47,041 nucleotides of DNA, from contig JAJSAC010000010.1 of NCBI GenBank assembly GCA_024274915.1, positions 1-47,041 of the forward strand, given 5' to 3'. Positions 16,368 to 25,930 of this stretch are shown here, piece by piece; position 1 is the first letter of the stretch; each line of letters opens with the position of its first letter. The notes under the pieces were generated by a model, which saw only the letters and a list, made by a program, of their open reading frames with translations, was not told the DNA's origin and did not search any database. The translations under genes were made by a program, and so were the position numbers. Source of the stretch: Thermodesulfobacteriota bacterium (lineage in GTDB: Bacteria > Thermosulfidibacterota > Thermosulfidibacteria > Thermosulfidibacterales > B14-G1).

Positions 16368-16944
16368 GACCACCATAAGAAGGGAAATGGTGAAAAGGCG
16401 AAAGGGGCTTTCCCCCCAGGAGCGGGAAACCCTATCCTCAGCCATAAGGGACAAGGTGAAAGTTCGCCCTGAGTTAAAAGAGGCTACCCGGGTGGCCTTC
16501 TATCACCCTTCCTCAGGGGAAGTGGACATCCTACCCCTGGCCTGGGAATTCCTAGAGATGGGGAAGGTTATCCTCTTCCCCCGGGTAGAGGGAGAAGGAC
16601 TGGTCTTCTGCCCCGTGGAAAGCCCCCGGGAATTGAGCCCTGGCTACATGGGTATATTGGAACCCCTTACCCCTCCCCTCGCCCAAGAAGAAATAGACAT
16701 CTTTTTGGTTCCCGGAGTGGCCTACGATCTCCAGGGATACCGTCTGGGCATGGGAAGGGGTTTTTACGACAGGGTCTTATCTCAAAAAGGGGGATGGCAA
16801 CTGGCCCTGGGGGTGGCCTACGACTTCCAGCTGGTGGAAGCCCTCCCCAGGGACTGGTGGGACAGGCAGGTAGACTTGATCGTAACTGAAAGACGGATGC
16901 TCACACCAACGACAATCTGGCATCTGAAAAGGAGGATAAAATGA
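16360..16944 (+). CDS. fau: 5-formyltetrahydrofolate cyclo-ligase
   Basis: Converts 5-formyl-THF to 5,10-methenyl-THF with ATP. The 194-residue protein has the N-terminal [19 protein letters not shown], the substrate-site GEVDILPL and the C-terminal family motif [23 protein letters not shown]. With folD, encoded in the same gene run, it links to the one-carbon folate pool. It overlaps rarA by 8 bp and rny by 4 bp (ATGA), so these are one translationally coupled operon. Confidence 0.94.
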   Translation: MDKTTIRREMVKRRKGLSPQERETLSSAIRDKVKVRPELKEATRVAFYHPSSGEVDILPLAWEFLEMGKVILFPRVEGEGLVFCPVESPRELSPGYMGILEPLTPPLAQEEIDIFLVPGVAYDLQGYRLGMGRGFYDRVLSQKGGWQLALGVAYDFQLVEALPRDWWDRQVDLIVTERRMLTPTTIWHLKRRIK

Positions 16945-18500
16945 GTACAACAGCCCTACTTCTCATTTTCATAGCCCTGGCTCTTGGAGGAGCAGGGGGC
17001 TACCTTTTGAGGAACAAACTACTTGAGATGAAGGTGAAATCAGCTGAGGACGAAGCCCAACGCATCATGAAAGAAGCCAAAAGAGAAGCGGAGAGGATCA
17101 AAAAGGAAGCGATCCTGGAGGCCAAAGAGACCATCTACAAAGAGAAGGCCACCATAGAGGAAGAAGTGGCCCAGAAAAGAAAGGAACTGGAAAAGGTAGA
17201 GAGCCGTCTCATCCAGAAAGAAGAGCACCTAGAAAAGCGCCAACGCCAAATGGAGGAGAAGGAACAAGAACTGAAGAGCCTGGCAGACAAGCTCAAGAAC
17301 CTGGAAAACGAGCTGGCCATCCAGGAAGTCCAGCTCAAAGACAAGCTAGAAGAAGCCATCAAGCGCTTGGAGTACGTTGCCCAGCTCACCAGGGAAGAGG
17401 CCAAAGAAGAGCTCCTCCGCATGATGGAAAAGGAGGCCAAAAAGGATGCCTACGAGCTTATCAAAAAGATCGAAGACAGGGCCAAAGAAGAAGCCGACAG
17501 AAAAGCCAGGGCCATCATAGCACAGGCCATTCAGCGCTATGCAGCCGAGGAAGTGACGGAACATACCGTTTCGGTGGTGCCCCTACCCTCCGATGAGATG
17601 AAGGGCCGCATCATCGGCCGGGAGGGCAGGAACATCCGAGCCTTTGAGTCTGCCACCGGGGTAGACCTCATCATAGACGACACACCTGAAGCGGTGGTTC
17701 TCTCCTGTCACGATCCAGTAAGGAGAGAAATTGCCAGGAGGGCCTTGGAGAAACTGGTAAAAGATGGAAGGATCCACCCCGCTCGAATAGAGGAGGTGGT
17801 AAACAAGGTGGGCAGAGAGCTGGAAACCACCATGAAAGAGGAGGCGGAAGCTGCTGCTTTCGAACTGGGCATCCACAACCTCCATCCGGAACTGGTAAAG
17901 CTCCTGGGTCGTCTGAAATACAGGACCAGCTATACCCAGAACATGTTGGCCCATTCCAAAGAGGTAGCCTACTTCTGCTCCATCATGGGTGCAGAGGTAG
18001 GTCTCAACGTTCCCCTATTGAAGCGCATGGGGCTCCTTCATGACATAGGTAAGGCAGTGGACCACGAAGTGGAAGGATCCCACGCCCAAATAGGAGCCGA
18101 GTTGGCCAGGAGGTACGGCGAAAGTTCTGAAGTGGTGAACGCCATAGCATCCCACCACGGCGAGGCGGAACCCATCACCCCCGAAGCCGTCATCCTGGCT
18201 GCTGCTGATGCCCTTTCCGCCGCCAGACCAGGAGCCAGACGGGAGATGGTAGAGGCTTACTTAAAACGCATCGAAAAGCTGGAGGAGATATCCCAGTCCT
18301 TCCCCGGGGTGGAGAAGGCCTTCGCCATCCAAGCCGGCAGAGAGGTGAGGGTCATTGTCAAGCCCCAGGAAATGGGAGACGAAGAGATATACATGTTGGC
18401 CAGGGACATAGCCAAGCGTTTAGAAGACGAACTCACCTATCCCGGCCAGATAAAGGTCCACGTAATTCGAGAGACCAGGGCGGTGGAATATGCAAAATGA
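16941..18500 (+). CDS. rny: Ribonuclease Y
   Basis: Membrane-anchored endoribonuclease of mRNA decay. The 519 residues comprise one N-terminal membrane helix (residues 4-24), a long charged coiled coil (about 25-200, with repeats such as [20 protein letters not shown]), a KH RNA-binding domain ([20 protein letters not shown]) and an HD phosphohydrolase domain with the metal pair in [12 protein letters not shown] near residue 365, followed by [10 protein letters not shown]. It starts with ATG 16941 overlapping fau. The next gene is ymdB, as in many bacteria. Confidence 0.96.
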   Translation: MSTTALLLIFIALALGGAGGYLLRNKLLEMKVKSAEDEAQRIMKEAKREAERIKKEAILEAKETIYKEKATIEEEVAQKRKELEKVESRLIQKEEHLEKRQRQMEEKEQELKSLADKLKNLENELAIQEVQLKDKLEEAIKRLEYVAQLTREEAKEELLRMMEKEAKKDAYELIKKIEDRAKEEADRKARAIIAQAIQRYAAEEVTEHTVSVVPLPSDEMKGRIIGREGRNIRAFESATGVDLIIDDTPEAVVLSCHDPVRREIARRALEKLVKDGRIHPARIEEVVNKVGRELETTMKEEAEAAAFELGIHNLHPELVKLLGRLKYRTSYTQNMLAHSKEVAYFCSIMGAEVGLNVPLLKRMGLLHDIGKAVDHEVEGSHAQIGAELARRYGESSEVVNAIASHHGEAEPITPEAVILAAADALSAARPGARREMVEAYLKRIEKLEEISQSFPGVEKAFAIQAGREVRVIVKPQEMGDEEIYMLARDIAKRLEDELTYPGQIKVHVIRETRAVEYAK

Positions 18501-19290
18501 CAGGGTAAAGGTTCTCTTCGTTGGCGACATCGTGGGCAAACCTGGGAGGCGAGCATTGAGGATGTGGCTTCCCCAGCTCATGGAAAAACACCAGATAGAC
18601 CTGGTGATTGCCAATGGGGAGAACGGGGCCGGAGGATTTGGCCTTACCCGGGCAATCGCTCTGGAAATCCTCAACACCGGCGTAGACGTCATCACCAGTG
18701 GGAACCACATCTGGGACAAGAAAGAGTTCCTGCCCGTATTAGATCAGATGGAGCGGGTGATAAGACCGGCAAACTATCCCCCGGGGGTACCGGGCAAGGG
18801 CTGGCTAAAAGTGAGAACCCCCTCGGGCATCCCCGTAGTAGTCCTTAATCTGGAGGGGCGCATATTCATGGAGCCTCTGGACTGCCCATTCAGGAAAGCC
18901 GACGAGGTGGTCAGGACCTATCCGGACACCATTGTGGTGGTGGATTTCCACGCCGAGGCCTCTTCGGAAAAGATGGCTATGGCCTGGCACCTGGACGGCA
19001 GGGTCTCAGCCCTGGTGGGCACCCACACCCATGTTCAAACAGCCGATGAACAAATCCTTCCTTCCGGGACAGGCTACATCACGGACGTGGGAATGACGGG
19101 ACCCTCCCTCTCCATCATCGGCATGAAGCCCCAAGACCCCCTAAAGCGGTTCCTCACCCACCTGCCCAGCCGTTTCGAGGTGGCCAAGGGCCCCGTTCAG
19201 ATCAATGCCCTGCTGGTGGAAATCAACTCCCTTACCCGCAAGACTGTAGCCCTAAAACGGATCTTTTTGAGGGAGGAAGATGGAAACTAG
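18490..19290 (+). CDS. ymdB: YmdB-family metallophosphoesterase (TIGR00282)
   Basis: A 266-residue cytosolic metallophosphoesterase; the Bacillus homologue hydrolyses 2',3'-cyclic nucleotides and affects RNase Y-dependent mRNA levels. The metal-binding motifs are clear: [44 protein letters not shown] and [15 protein letters not shown]. It overlaps rny by 11 bp. The rny-ymdB pairing is conserved widely and supports a shared role. Confidence 0.94.
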   Translation: MQNDRVKVLFVGDIVGKPGRRALRMWLPQLMEKHQIDLVIANGENGAGGFGLTRAIALEILNTGVDVITSGNHIWDKKEFLPVLDQMERVIRPANYPPGVPGKGWLKVRTPSGIPVVVLNLEGRIFMEPLDCPFRKADEVVRTYPDTIVVVDFHAEASSEKMAMAWHLDGRVSALVGTHTHVQTADEQILPSGTGYITDVGMTGPSLSIIGMKPQDPLKRFLTHLPSRFEVAKGPVQINALLVEINSLTRKTVALKRIFLREEDGN

Positions 19291-20140
19291 AATCCTTTGG
19301 GGCAAAGAACTGGCTCAAGCCACCATCCAAAAGGTGGCCCAGGAAGTGGAAAACTCCAGAAACCAGGGGAAAAGGCCCCCGGGACTGGCAGTGATACTGG
19401 TGGGGAAGGACCCCGCCTCCCAGATATATGTTTCACACAAAGAACAGGCCTGTAAACGGGCAGGGATCCGGTCCATGGGATTCCGCCTGCCGCCCTCCAC
19501 CTCCATGGACGAAATGCTAAACCTAATAAAGGATCTCAACAGAAAGGAAGAAGTGGACGGCATCCTAGTTCAGCTTCCCCTCCCCCCCCATCTGGATGCT
19601 TCTCCCATCATCGAGGCCATAGACCCCATTAAAGACGTGGACGGATTCCACCCCATCAATATGGGCAAACTGGCCCTGGGAGATGAAGGAATGGTACCGT
19701 GCACCCCCAAAGGGGTCATGGCCCTTCTGGACCACTATGGTATAGAAGTGGAGGGCCAGGAAGTGGTGGTGGTGGGAGCCAGCAATATAGTGGGCAAACC
19801 CCTCGCCCTCCTTTTGGTGAACCGCATGGCCACCGTGACAGTGTGCCACATAAAAACCAGAGACCTGGCCTCACATACACAAAAGGCCCAGATCATCTTC
19901 ACTGCCACGGGAGTAACCCATCTTATCAAAAAGGAGATGGTGCCCCGAGGCGCTATCATTTTTGACATTGGCATCTCTCGAGTGAGAGACAAGATTCTGG
20001 GGGACGCTGACTTCGAGGGACTCCAGGGATGGGCCCAAGCTATAACCCCTGTGCCCGGAGGTGTAGGCCCCATGACGGTGGCCATGCTCATGGTGAACAC
20101 CCTGGAGGCCTACAAAAAAAGGGTGGGACTGGAAAGATGA
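19280..20140 (+). CDS. folD: Bifunctional methylene-THF dehydrogenase/methenyl-THF cyclohydrolase
   Basis: Interconverts 5,10-methylene-THF and 10-formyl-THF. The 286 residues contain the catalytic lysine in YVSHKEQACKRAGI, the DGILVQLPLPPH motif, IDPIKDVDGFHPIN, and the NAD(P)-binding GASNIVGKPLALLL. It overlaps ymdB by 11 bp and xseA by 4 bp. Together with fau upstream it belongs to one-carbon metabolism and may support metH further downstream. Confidence 0.97.
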   Translation: METRILWGKELAQATIQKVAQEVENSRNQGKRPPGLAVILVGKDPASQIYVSHKEQACKRAGIRSMGFRLPPSTSMDEMLNLIKDLNRKEEVDGILVQLPLPPHLDASPIIEAIDPIKDVDGFHPINMGKLALGDEGMVPCTPKGVMALLDHYGIEVEGQEVVVVGASNIVGKPLALLLVNRMATVTVCHIKTRDLASHTQKAQIIFTATGVTHLIKKEMVPRGAIIFDIGISRVRDKILGDADFEGLQGWAQAITPVPGGVGPMTVAMLMVNTLEAYKKRVGLER

Positions 20141-21519
20141 AAGTAGGGCTGGCCTTTCTCACCGTGTCTCAGCTCACAGAGCTTATAAAACAGGACCTGG
20201 AAAGGAACTATTGCGATATATGGGTGGAAGGAGAAATCTCCACCCTGAGGGCATCACCTTCGGGCCACTTCTACTTCACCTTGAAAGACTCCAGGGCCCA
20301 GATAAAGGCCGTCTTCTTCAAGGGCAAGGCCCGCTTCTTCCTACGCCATCTCAAAGAGGGGAACAAGGTGATCTGCCACGGTGACCTCTCCCTCTATCAA
20401 GAACGGGGAGAGTTTCAAATCATGGTGGACTTCCTGGAACCCCGAGGCAAAGGGGAACATTTCCTCCGCCTAGAGTTTCTGAAGAAGAAGCTAGCCGCCG
20501 AAGGCGTCTTCGACCCTCAGCACAAAAGGGCCCTCCCCATCCTTCCCAAAAGGATAGGAGTGGTCACCTCTCCCCGGGGAGCAGCCATCAGGGACATCAT
20601 AAAAGTGATAAAAGAGCTCTTTCCCAAAGTCGACATCCTCCTCTACCCTGTTACAGTCCAAGGGGAAAGGGCCTCCCAAGAGATGACCATGGCCCTGGAG
20701 ACCTTCAATCTACTGGGGAATGTGGACGTCATTATCCTGGCCAGGGGAGGTGGAGCCAAAGAGGACTTGGCTCCTTTCAACACTGAAGAGGTAGCCAGGG
20801 CCGTGGCCTCTTCCTCCATCCCTGTGGTGTCAGCCGTAGGCCACGAGATAGACACCACCTTGGCCGACCTGGCCGCTGATACCAGAGCCCCCACGCCCTC
20901 GGCAGCAGCCCAGATGGTAGTGGCAAAGGCGTTGGAACTGGAGAAAAGGCTCCTGGACCTGAAAAAGAAACTGGCCAACGCCACTGTCACCCCCCTCATC
21001 CTCCATACCACACAACTCCGGAACCTGGGAATACGGCTGGAAAGATCCAACCCTCAGAAAGCCCTAAGAGAACAAGGGCTCAGGCTAGAAGAACTCAGGA
21101 ACAGACTCACTCGGGCCATCACCAGAATCTGTAACACTGAAAGGGAAAGGATGAGGCAGTTCTCTTTACGCCTCTCCCTCCAGTCCCCCGCCAGAATTCT
21201 CCAGGACAAAGAGGAAGAGCTAGAGGCCAAAAGGGAAAAACTGATCAGGGCCACGCGGCAAAATATCAGCGGAAAAAGGGAGAGTTTCATGCCCATGGCA
21301 AAAGCCTTGGACGCATTGTCTCCCCTGGCCATCCTCAAAAGGGGCTACTCCATAACCCTCACTGGCCAGGGCACCCCTATAACCACCATCCACCAAGTGA
21401 AAGAGGGAGAACGGGTAAAGGTGATCCTCCACAGGGGACTGCTTTCGTGCACAGTAGAGAAAAAAAAGGAGACCTTTTCACTCCCTTTTCCACTCCATTC
21501 ACCCCCTCCAAAGCCCTAA
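20137..21519 (+). CDS. xseA: Exodeoxyribonuclease VII large subunit
   Basis: Catalytic subunit of the single-strand exonuclease VII. The 460-residue protein has an N-terminal OB-fold (FLTVSQLTELIKQDLERNY, SGHFYFTLKD), the catalytic core with GVVTSPRGAAIRDII, ARGGGAKEDLAPFN and VSAVGHEIDTTLADLAADTRAPTPSAAA, and a long helical C-terminus. ATG 20137 overlaps the folD stop (ATGA). The small subunit gene xseB normally follows; here the next gene is unrelated, so xseB must lie elsewhere or be missing. Confidence 0.95.
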   Translation: MKVGLAFLTVSQLTELIKQDLERNYCDIWVEGEISTLRASPSGHFYFTLKDSRAQIKAVFFKGKARFFLRHLKEGNKVICHGDLSLYQERGEFQIMVDFLEPRGKGEHFLRLEFLKKKLAAEGVFDPQHKRALPILPKRIGVVTSPRGAAIRDIIKVIKELFPKVDILLYPVTVQGERASQEMTMALETFNLLGNVDVIILARGGGAKEDLAPFNTEEVARAVASSSIPVVSAVGHEIDTTLADLAADTRAPTPSAAAQMVVAKALELEKRLLDLKKKLANATVTPLILHTTQLRNLGIRLERSNPQKALREQGLRLEELRNRLTRAITRICNTERERMRQFSLRLSLQSPARILQDKEEELEAKREKLIRATRQNISGKRESFMPMAKALDALSPLAILKRGYSITLTGQGTPITTIHQVKEGERVKVILHRGLLSCTVEKKKETFSLPFPLHSPPPKP

Positions 21520-21563
21520 ACGGACAGAAAGCGGGAAGAAGCTCTGGCAAATTTTATCCTTTT

Positions 21564-21593
21564 TTGTTAGTTTAAATCCAAGAATACTAGAAT
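21564..21593 (+). promoter_or_regulatory. Putative promoter of the receiver-PUA gene pair
   Basis: TTGTTA (21564-21569) and TAGAAT (21588-21593) are spaced by 18 bases in an AT-rich stretch after xseA. This leaves a leader of about 170 bases before the start codon at 21771. The leader contains a possible stem, CCATTGTG (21664-21671) with CACAGTGG (21696-21703), one pair being G-U. Confidence 0.4.
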
Positions 21594-21770
21594 TATAGGC
21601 TCCCTGGGCAGGGAACCAAAGAACATATTTAACCCCATTGGGTGGAGGATGGGACTCGGTGGACCATTGTGGGCAGTTAGAACATCCAGCCATGGCACAG
21701 TGGAGGGGGGAAGTCGCTCTGCGGCGTGGTTTACAGCGCTTTTGAACCTAACGGAGAAGGAGAGTCGTCT

Positions 21771-22160
21771 GTGAACAGTGGGAAAACCAGCAAGGGAAAG
21801 GTCCTCTTAATAGACGATAACGAGCTCCTCCAGGATCTGGGCAAGGACATTCTTGAACACCTGGGTTACATCCCTGTGATCGCCTCCGATGGAGAGGAGG
21901 GAGTGAGAATCTACTCAAACGAACGTAAAGAGATCAAAGCGGTTCTTTTGGACGTGGTGATGCCAGGCTTGGGAGGCCTGGAGGTCTTCAGAAGGTTGAA
22001 AGAGATCGATCCCAAGGTGAAAGTGCTGGTCATTAGCGGCTACAGCGAAGAGAAGCGGGCCGGAGAACTCATGAAAGAAGGGGCCCTGGGATTTATACAA
22101 AAACCCTTCAAGATCCACCAGCTTTCCCAAAAACTCCAAGAGGTTCTCGAAGAGGGATGA
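21771..22160 (+). CDS. Stand-alone response-regulator receiver protein
   Basis: A 129-residue single-domain CheY-like receiver. The acidic pocket (LIDDNE), the phosphorylated Asp in KAVLLDVVMPGLGG, the conserved Ser in VLVISGYSEE and the Lys in FIQKPFK are all present. There is no output domain, so it would act by protein contact. The start is GTG 21771 with GGAGAAGGAG upstream; the frame is open further up to 21726 without better evidence. It overlaps the next gene by 4 bp. No histidine kinase is nearby. Confidence 0.85.
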   Translation: MNSGKTSKGKVLLIDDNELLQDLGKDILEHLGYIPVIASDGEEGVRIYSNERKEIKAVLLDVVMPGLGGLEVFRRLKEIDPKVKVLVISGYSEEKRAGELMKEGALGFIQKPFKIHQLSQKLQEVLEEG

Positions 22161-22684
22161 AACCCCTACCCCTCCACGAAAAGAGGACACTCCTCAACTG
22201 GATTGAGGAAACCTTCGGAATACCCACGGAAAGGCTAGAACCCTTCTTTCTCTTTAAGAGGGGCAGAGACGTTTGGATGGCTTCTCCACAGCTGGAGGTG
22301 GTCTTGAAGGGGACAGAGGAAAGACCGGGAACTGGAAATCGAGGTTCCCCAACTTTCCGCCACCCGTCCCCTGCCCCCTGCCCCCTACCCATCACCCGAG
22401 CAGGCCTCAGGCTAGCCCGTCAAGACCGCCAGAGCTACCGTTTGACCACCCCAGCCGTCCAGTTCCTGGGGCGCTGGGCCACAAAAAGGGTGATAGACAT
22501 CACCCCCCAAGAAGGGGAGAGATACATCCGGGGAGAAGATCTTCCCTTAACCTCCACTCTCCCCATCCCCCGGGGGCAAGTGATAGTGAGGGTCCAGGGC
22601 CGCCCTCTGGGCTCTGGGTTGCTGGAGGGAGAGAGAATAAAAAACCAGATCCCCGTGGCCCAAAGGGTACGCAAGGCCCTTTGA
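22157..22684 (+). CDS. PUA-like RNA-binding protein resembling the RsmF C-terminal domain
   Basis: A 175-residue protein without a methyltransferase domain. Its C-terminal half has the signature of the PUA-like domain at the end of RsmF-type rRNA m5C methyltransferases: FLGRWATKRVIDI, ERYIRGEDLPL, GQVIVRVQGRPLGSGL and RIKNQIPVAQRV. A free-standing protein of this type probably binds rRNA or tRNA. Residues of about 54-80 (TEERPGTGNRGSP, then PSPAPCPLP) do not look like the family and coincide with the repeat at 22327-22395, an in-frame insertion. The gene overlaps the receiver gene by 4 bp. The role is otherwise unknown. Confidence 0.7.
   Translation: MKPLPLHEKRTLLNWIEETFGIPTERLEPFFLFKRGRDVWMASPQLEVVLKGTEERPGTGNRGSPTFRHPSPAPCPLPITRAGLRLARQDRQSYRLTTPAVQFLGRWATKRVIDITPQEGERYIRGEDLPLTSTLPIPRGQVIVRVQGRPLGSGLLEGERIKNQIPVAQRVRKAL
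22327..22395. repeat. Heptamer-type repeat inserted in frame within a gene
   Basis: A hairpin GGGAAC...GTTCCC (22327-22332 and 22344-22349) is followed by a C-rich period-7 array: CACCCGT, CCCCTGC, CCCCTGC, CCCCTAC, CCATCAC (22361-22395). It is different in sequence from the arrays at 29-112 and 33972-34064 but has the same 7-base period. It keeps the host frame open and adds a proline-rich stretch to the protein. Confidence 0.7.
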
Positions 22685-22700
22685 ACTACCACAAATGTGT

Positions 22701-22729
22701 TTGCACCTGGCAAACCATGATACTATAAA
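22701..22729 (+). promoter_or_regulatory. Putative metH promoter
   Basis: TTGCAC (22701-22706), a 17-base spacer and TATAAA (22724-22729) form a good sigma-70-type promoter 48 bases upstream of the metH start. The short leader leaves no room for a cobalamin or SAM riboswitch. Confidence 0.6.
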
Positions 22730-22776
22730 AGGCCCTACACAAAACCATCACACTGAAAAAGGGGGACCAGAAACCT

Positions 22777-25200
22777 ATGAATCTCCAAGAAGTGTGGGGT
22801 ACCAGGATCCTCTGCTTGGATGGCGCCATGGGCACCATGATTCAGGAGGCAGGAATAACTTTCACCACAGCCCCGGAGTACCTCAACGTCAGCCATTCCC
22901 AACTCATATATGAGATCCACAAGGCCTACGTGGATGCAGGAGCCGACATCATAGAGACCAACACCTTTGGGGGAAACCGCGCCAAACTGGCCAACTACCA
23001 CTTAGAAGGAGAGGTCTACCGTCTCAACAAAGCAGCCGTGGAATTGGCCAGGAAAGCCGCCGAAGACAGGGCCCTGGTGGCTGCCTCCATGGGTCCCACA
23101 GGCAAGTTCCTGGAACCCGTAGGGGATCTCTCCTTCAGCCAGGCTGTGGAGATATTCAAGGAGCAGGCCTTGGCCTTCCAAGAGGGGGGAGCTGACCTGG
23201 TCATGGTGGAGACCATGTCCGACATCAAGGAGGCCAAGGCTGCTATAATTGCGGTGAAAGAGGTCACCCGACTACCCGTCTTTGCCCTGGCCACCTTCCA
23301 AGAAGACATGCACACCCTCCTGGGCATGTCTCCCGAAACCGTAGCCGTCACCCTAGAGGCCATGGGGGTCATGGCCCTAGGGGCCAACTGCAGCCTGGGA
23401 CCCGAAGGTCTCCTGGAAGTGGCCAAGAGGATGGTCGGCGTTACCTCCATGCCTTTGGTTTTCATGCCCAACGCCGGGCTACCACGCCTTGAAGATAACA
23501 AAACCGTCTTTCCCGCCACCCCCCAGGAGATGGCCCACTACGCCCGAAAGCTCGTGGAATTAGGGGCTTGGGTGGTGGGGGGCTGCTGCGGCTCCACCCC
23601 TACCCACATAAAAGAGATGGTCCAGGCCCTCCAAGACCAACCTCTAGTGAAGAGGGAGACACCCCCAGGGATGAAACTGGCTGGCAGACGCCAGGTGGTC
23701 TTCATAGGAGAAGGCCATTTCCCGGTGGTCATAGGGGAACGCATCAACCCCACCGGGAAAAAGGACTTCCAGGCCGAGCTGAGGTCAGGAAAAACGGCCT
23801 GGGCACGGGAGATGGCCAGAAGACAGGTAGAGGCCGGGGCCCACCTCCTGGATGTGAACGTGGGTATGCCCGGGGTAGACGAAGAGAGGGTCCTTCCCAT
23901 GGTGGCCACCGCTGTTCAGACCCAGGTGGACTGTCCCTTGGTCTTGGACTCCACAAATCCCCAGGCCATAGAGAAAGCACTCCAGCAGATAGATGGCAAA
24001 GTCCTCATCAACTCTGTATCGGGAGACGAGAGGTCCATGGAGGCCTTCCTCTCCCTGGCCCACCGCTACGGAGCCGCCCTCCTCATCCTTCCCCTGGATA
24101 AAAAGGGCATCCCCTCCACCCCCCAGGGGCGCGTGGCGATAGCCAAAAGGGTGACGGAAAAGGCCCTGGAAGTAGGAGTAACTGGGAACGATCTCATAGT
24201 GGACGGCCTTACCATGACTGTCAGCGCCCAAGCCCAGGGACCAAAAATCACCCTGGAAACAGTGCGCACCATAAAAAGGAAACTGGGACTTCCCACGGTC
24301 TTGGGAGTTAGCAATGTCTCCTTTGGTTTGCCCGACCGAGAGGTGGTGAACGCCACCTTCCTAGCCATGGCCATCGAGGCAGGACTGGACGCCGCCATCA
24401 TCAACCCCAACAGCAAGAGGATGATGGAAACCCTCTACGCAGGGGCCCTCTTAGCGGGACGAGATCCCCAAGCCGCCAAGTACCTGGAGGTTTCCCACAA
24501 GGGAGAAGGTAAGAGGGAAGAAAAAGACCAAGGGATTCACGATCCCAAAAAGGTTCTCTTCAACGCCGTTCTCCACGGCGACGAAGACCTGGCCCGGGAG
24601 AAAACCCAGGAGCTGCTCAGGGAAACGGTACCTTTGGAGATCAGCAACACCATCCTCATCCCTGCCATGGAAGAGGTAGGTAGACGGTTTGAAAGCAACC
24701 AGTACTTCCTCCCCCAAGTCATGGCTTCAGCCGCCGCCATGCAAGCCGCCTTCGCCGTGGTAAAAGAAGCCATGAAGGGCAAAGAAGGTCCTGTCAGGGG
24801 CACTGTCATTATGGCCACCGTAGAAGGAGACATCCACGACATTGGCAAAAACATTGTTTGCACCCTCTTGGAGAACCATGGCTTCCATGTCATTGACCTG
24901 GGCAAAAATGTGCCCAGGGAGAAGATAGTGACCAAGGCTAAGGAACTTTTGGAAGAGGGCCATCCCCCCGAGAAGTTGGCCGTGGGCCTTTCAGCCCTCA
25001 TGACCACAACCATGACTGAGATGAAGAAGGTGATAGAAACGTTGAAAGATGAAGGCCTTCAGGTCTTCACCTTGATAGGCGGTGCCGTGGTCACCCCCGA
25101 GTATGCCAGGGAGATCGGTGCTCACTACGCTAAAGACGCCATAGAAGCGATAAAGGTAGTAGAATCACTGATGAAAAATGAATCAAACGAAAAACACTAG
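22777..25200 (+). CDS. metH: Cobalamin-dependent methionine synthase lacking the reactivation domain
   Basis: Methylates homocysteine with methyl-THF through cobalamin. At 807 residues it has the homocysteine domain (DGAMGTMIQ; zinc cysteines in GANCSLGPEG and GGCCGSTP), the pterin domain (VIGERINPTGKKDF, LLDVNVGMPGVDE), a cap domain and the B12 domain with EGDIHDIGKNIV (the cobalt-ligand His near residue 687). The C-terminal SAM-binding activation domain of roughly 350 residues found in E. coli MetH is absent. This short form occurs in many anaerobes, which need a separate reactivation protein such as RamA-like ones. The last codons are AT-rich and overlap the next gene by 23 bp. Confidence 0.95.
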   Translation: MNLQEVWGTRILCLDGAMGTMIQEAGITFTTAPEYLNVSHSQLIYEIHKAYVDAGADIIETNTFGGNRAKLANYHLEGEVYRLNKAAVELARKAAEDRALVAASMGPTGKFLEPVGDLSFSQAVEIFKEQALAFQEGGADLVMVETMSDIKEAKAAIIAVKEVTRLPVFALATFQEDMHTLLGMSPETVAVTLEAMGVMALGANCSLGPEGLLEVAKRMVGVTSMPLVFMPNAGLPRLEDNKTVFPATPQEMAHYARKLVELGAWVVGGCCGSTPTHIKEMVQALQDQPLVKRETPPGMKLAGRRQVVFIGEGHFPVVIGERINPTGKKDFQAELRSGKTAWAREMARRQVEAGAHLLDVNVGMPGVDEERVLPMVATAVQTQVDCPLVLDSTNPQAIEKALQQIDGKVLINSVSGDERSMEAFLSLAHRYGAALLILPLDKKGIPSTPQGRVAIAKRVTEKALEVGVTGNDLIVDGLTMTVSAQAQGPKITLETVRTIKRKLGLPTVLGVSNVSFGLPDREVVNATFLAMAIEAGLDAAIINPNSKRMMETLYAGALLAGRDPQAAKYLEVSHKGEGKREEKDQGIHDPKKVLFNAVLHGDEDLAREKTQELLRETVPLEISNTILIPAMEEVGRRFESNQYFLPQVMASAAAMQAAFAVVKEAMKGKEGPVRGTVIMATVEGDIHDIGKNIVCTLLENHGFHVIDLGKNVPREKIVTKAKELLEEGHPPEKLAVGLSALMTTTMTEMKKVIETLKDEGLQVFTLIGGAVVTPEYAREIGAHYAKDAIEAIKVVESLMKNESNEKH

Positions 25201-25927
25201 AAAAAAGTTGCATAAGAACTCAAAAAACTATCAGCAAAGCACACTGCAGCTACTCTTGCAGAAAAGCATATTCTTTGAAAAGGATCTCCGTAACCTAGGC
25301 GAAAGACTGTTAGGTACAATAAAGGAAGGGATACTGTTACACAAAAGCGGACTCAAGAAGGAGGCCGTTCTATTCCTCAAAGAAAAGACTTTAAACTTCA
25401 TATTCTCAAAACAAACATTCCTATTGTACAAAGAAAGATTAAAACCTCAGCCACTAATGCCTCCATATTGTGGCATAAGAATTAGACAAGGAAACGCGCG
25501 AGATATAGAATATATAAATGCGAGTCCAACACAAAAAAGACAATTTGTCAAAGCACTAAATAGAGGGGACACCATCATAGTAGCCGAACATAAAGGAAAA
25601 ATAATTGCCTATTCTTGGGTATCTACACGGATATGGACCGATTTAAGCAAATTCTATGAACTCAAAACCGACGAGGTTTATGCCTGGGGAGCATACACGG
25701 ATAATGAATATAGAAGGAAGAGGATCATGAAAAGAATAGCCATCTTTAGAAGCAATTTCTTGCTAAAAGCAGGAAAACAATCTAAAATCAGCCTGGTGAA
25801 AACCGACAATGAAAAGGCCATAAAACTGTCAGAAGCGATTGGAGCAAAAAGAATAGGAACCTTTACTTCAATAAGAATACTAGGAATCGTAAAAAAGATA
25901 AATTTTGAAGAATCAGAAAGGAATTGA
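25178..25927 (+). CDS. GNAT-family N-acetyltransferase in an AT-rich island
   Basis: A 249-residue protein whose C-terminal part (about 97-235) has a GNAT fold: IRIRQGNARDIEYI, DTIIVAEHKGKIIAYSWVS, EVYAWGAYTDNEYRRKRIM (the acetyl-CoA loop) and LVKTDNEKAIKLSEAIGAKRIG. The first 95 residues are helical and of unknown family. Base composition is markedly AT-rich with many AAA, ATA and AAC codons, unlike all neighbours except the next gene. The only in-frame ATG near the beginning overlaps metH by 23 bp and lacks a clear Shine-Dalgarno sequence, so a TTG at 25208 is possible. The substrate is unknown; such enzymes are common in polysaccharide loci. Confidence 0.75.
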   Translation: MNQTKNTRKKLHKNSKNYQQSTLQLLLQKSIFFEKDLRNLGERLLGTIKEGILLHKSGLKKEAVLFLKEKTLNFIFSKQTFLLYKERLKPQPLMPPYCGIRIRQGNARDIEYINASPTQKRQFVKALNRGDTIIVAEHKGKIIAYSWVSTRIWTDLSKFYELKTDEVYAWGAYTDNEYRRKRIMKRIAIFRSNFLLKAGKQSKISLVKTDNEKAIKLSEAIGAKRIGTFTSIRILGIVKKINFEESERN

Positions 25928-25930
25928 TAA

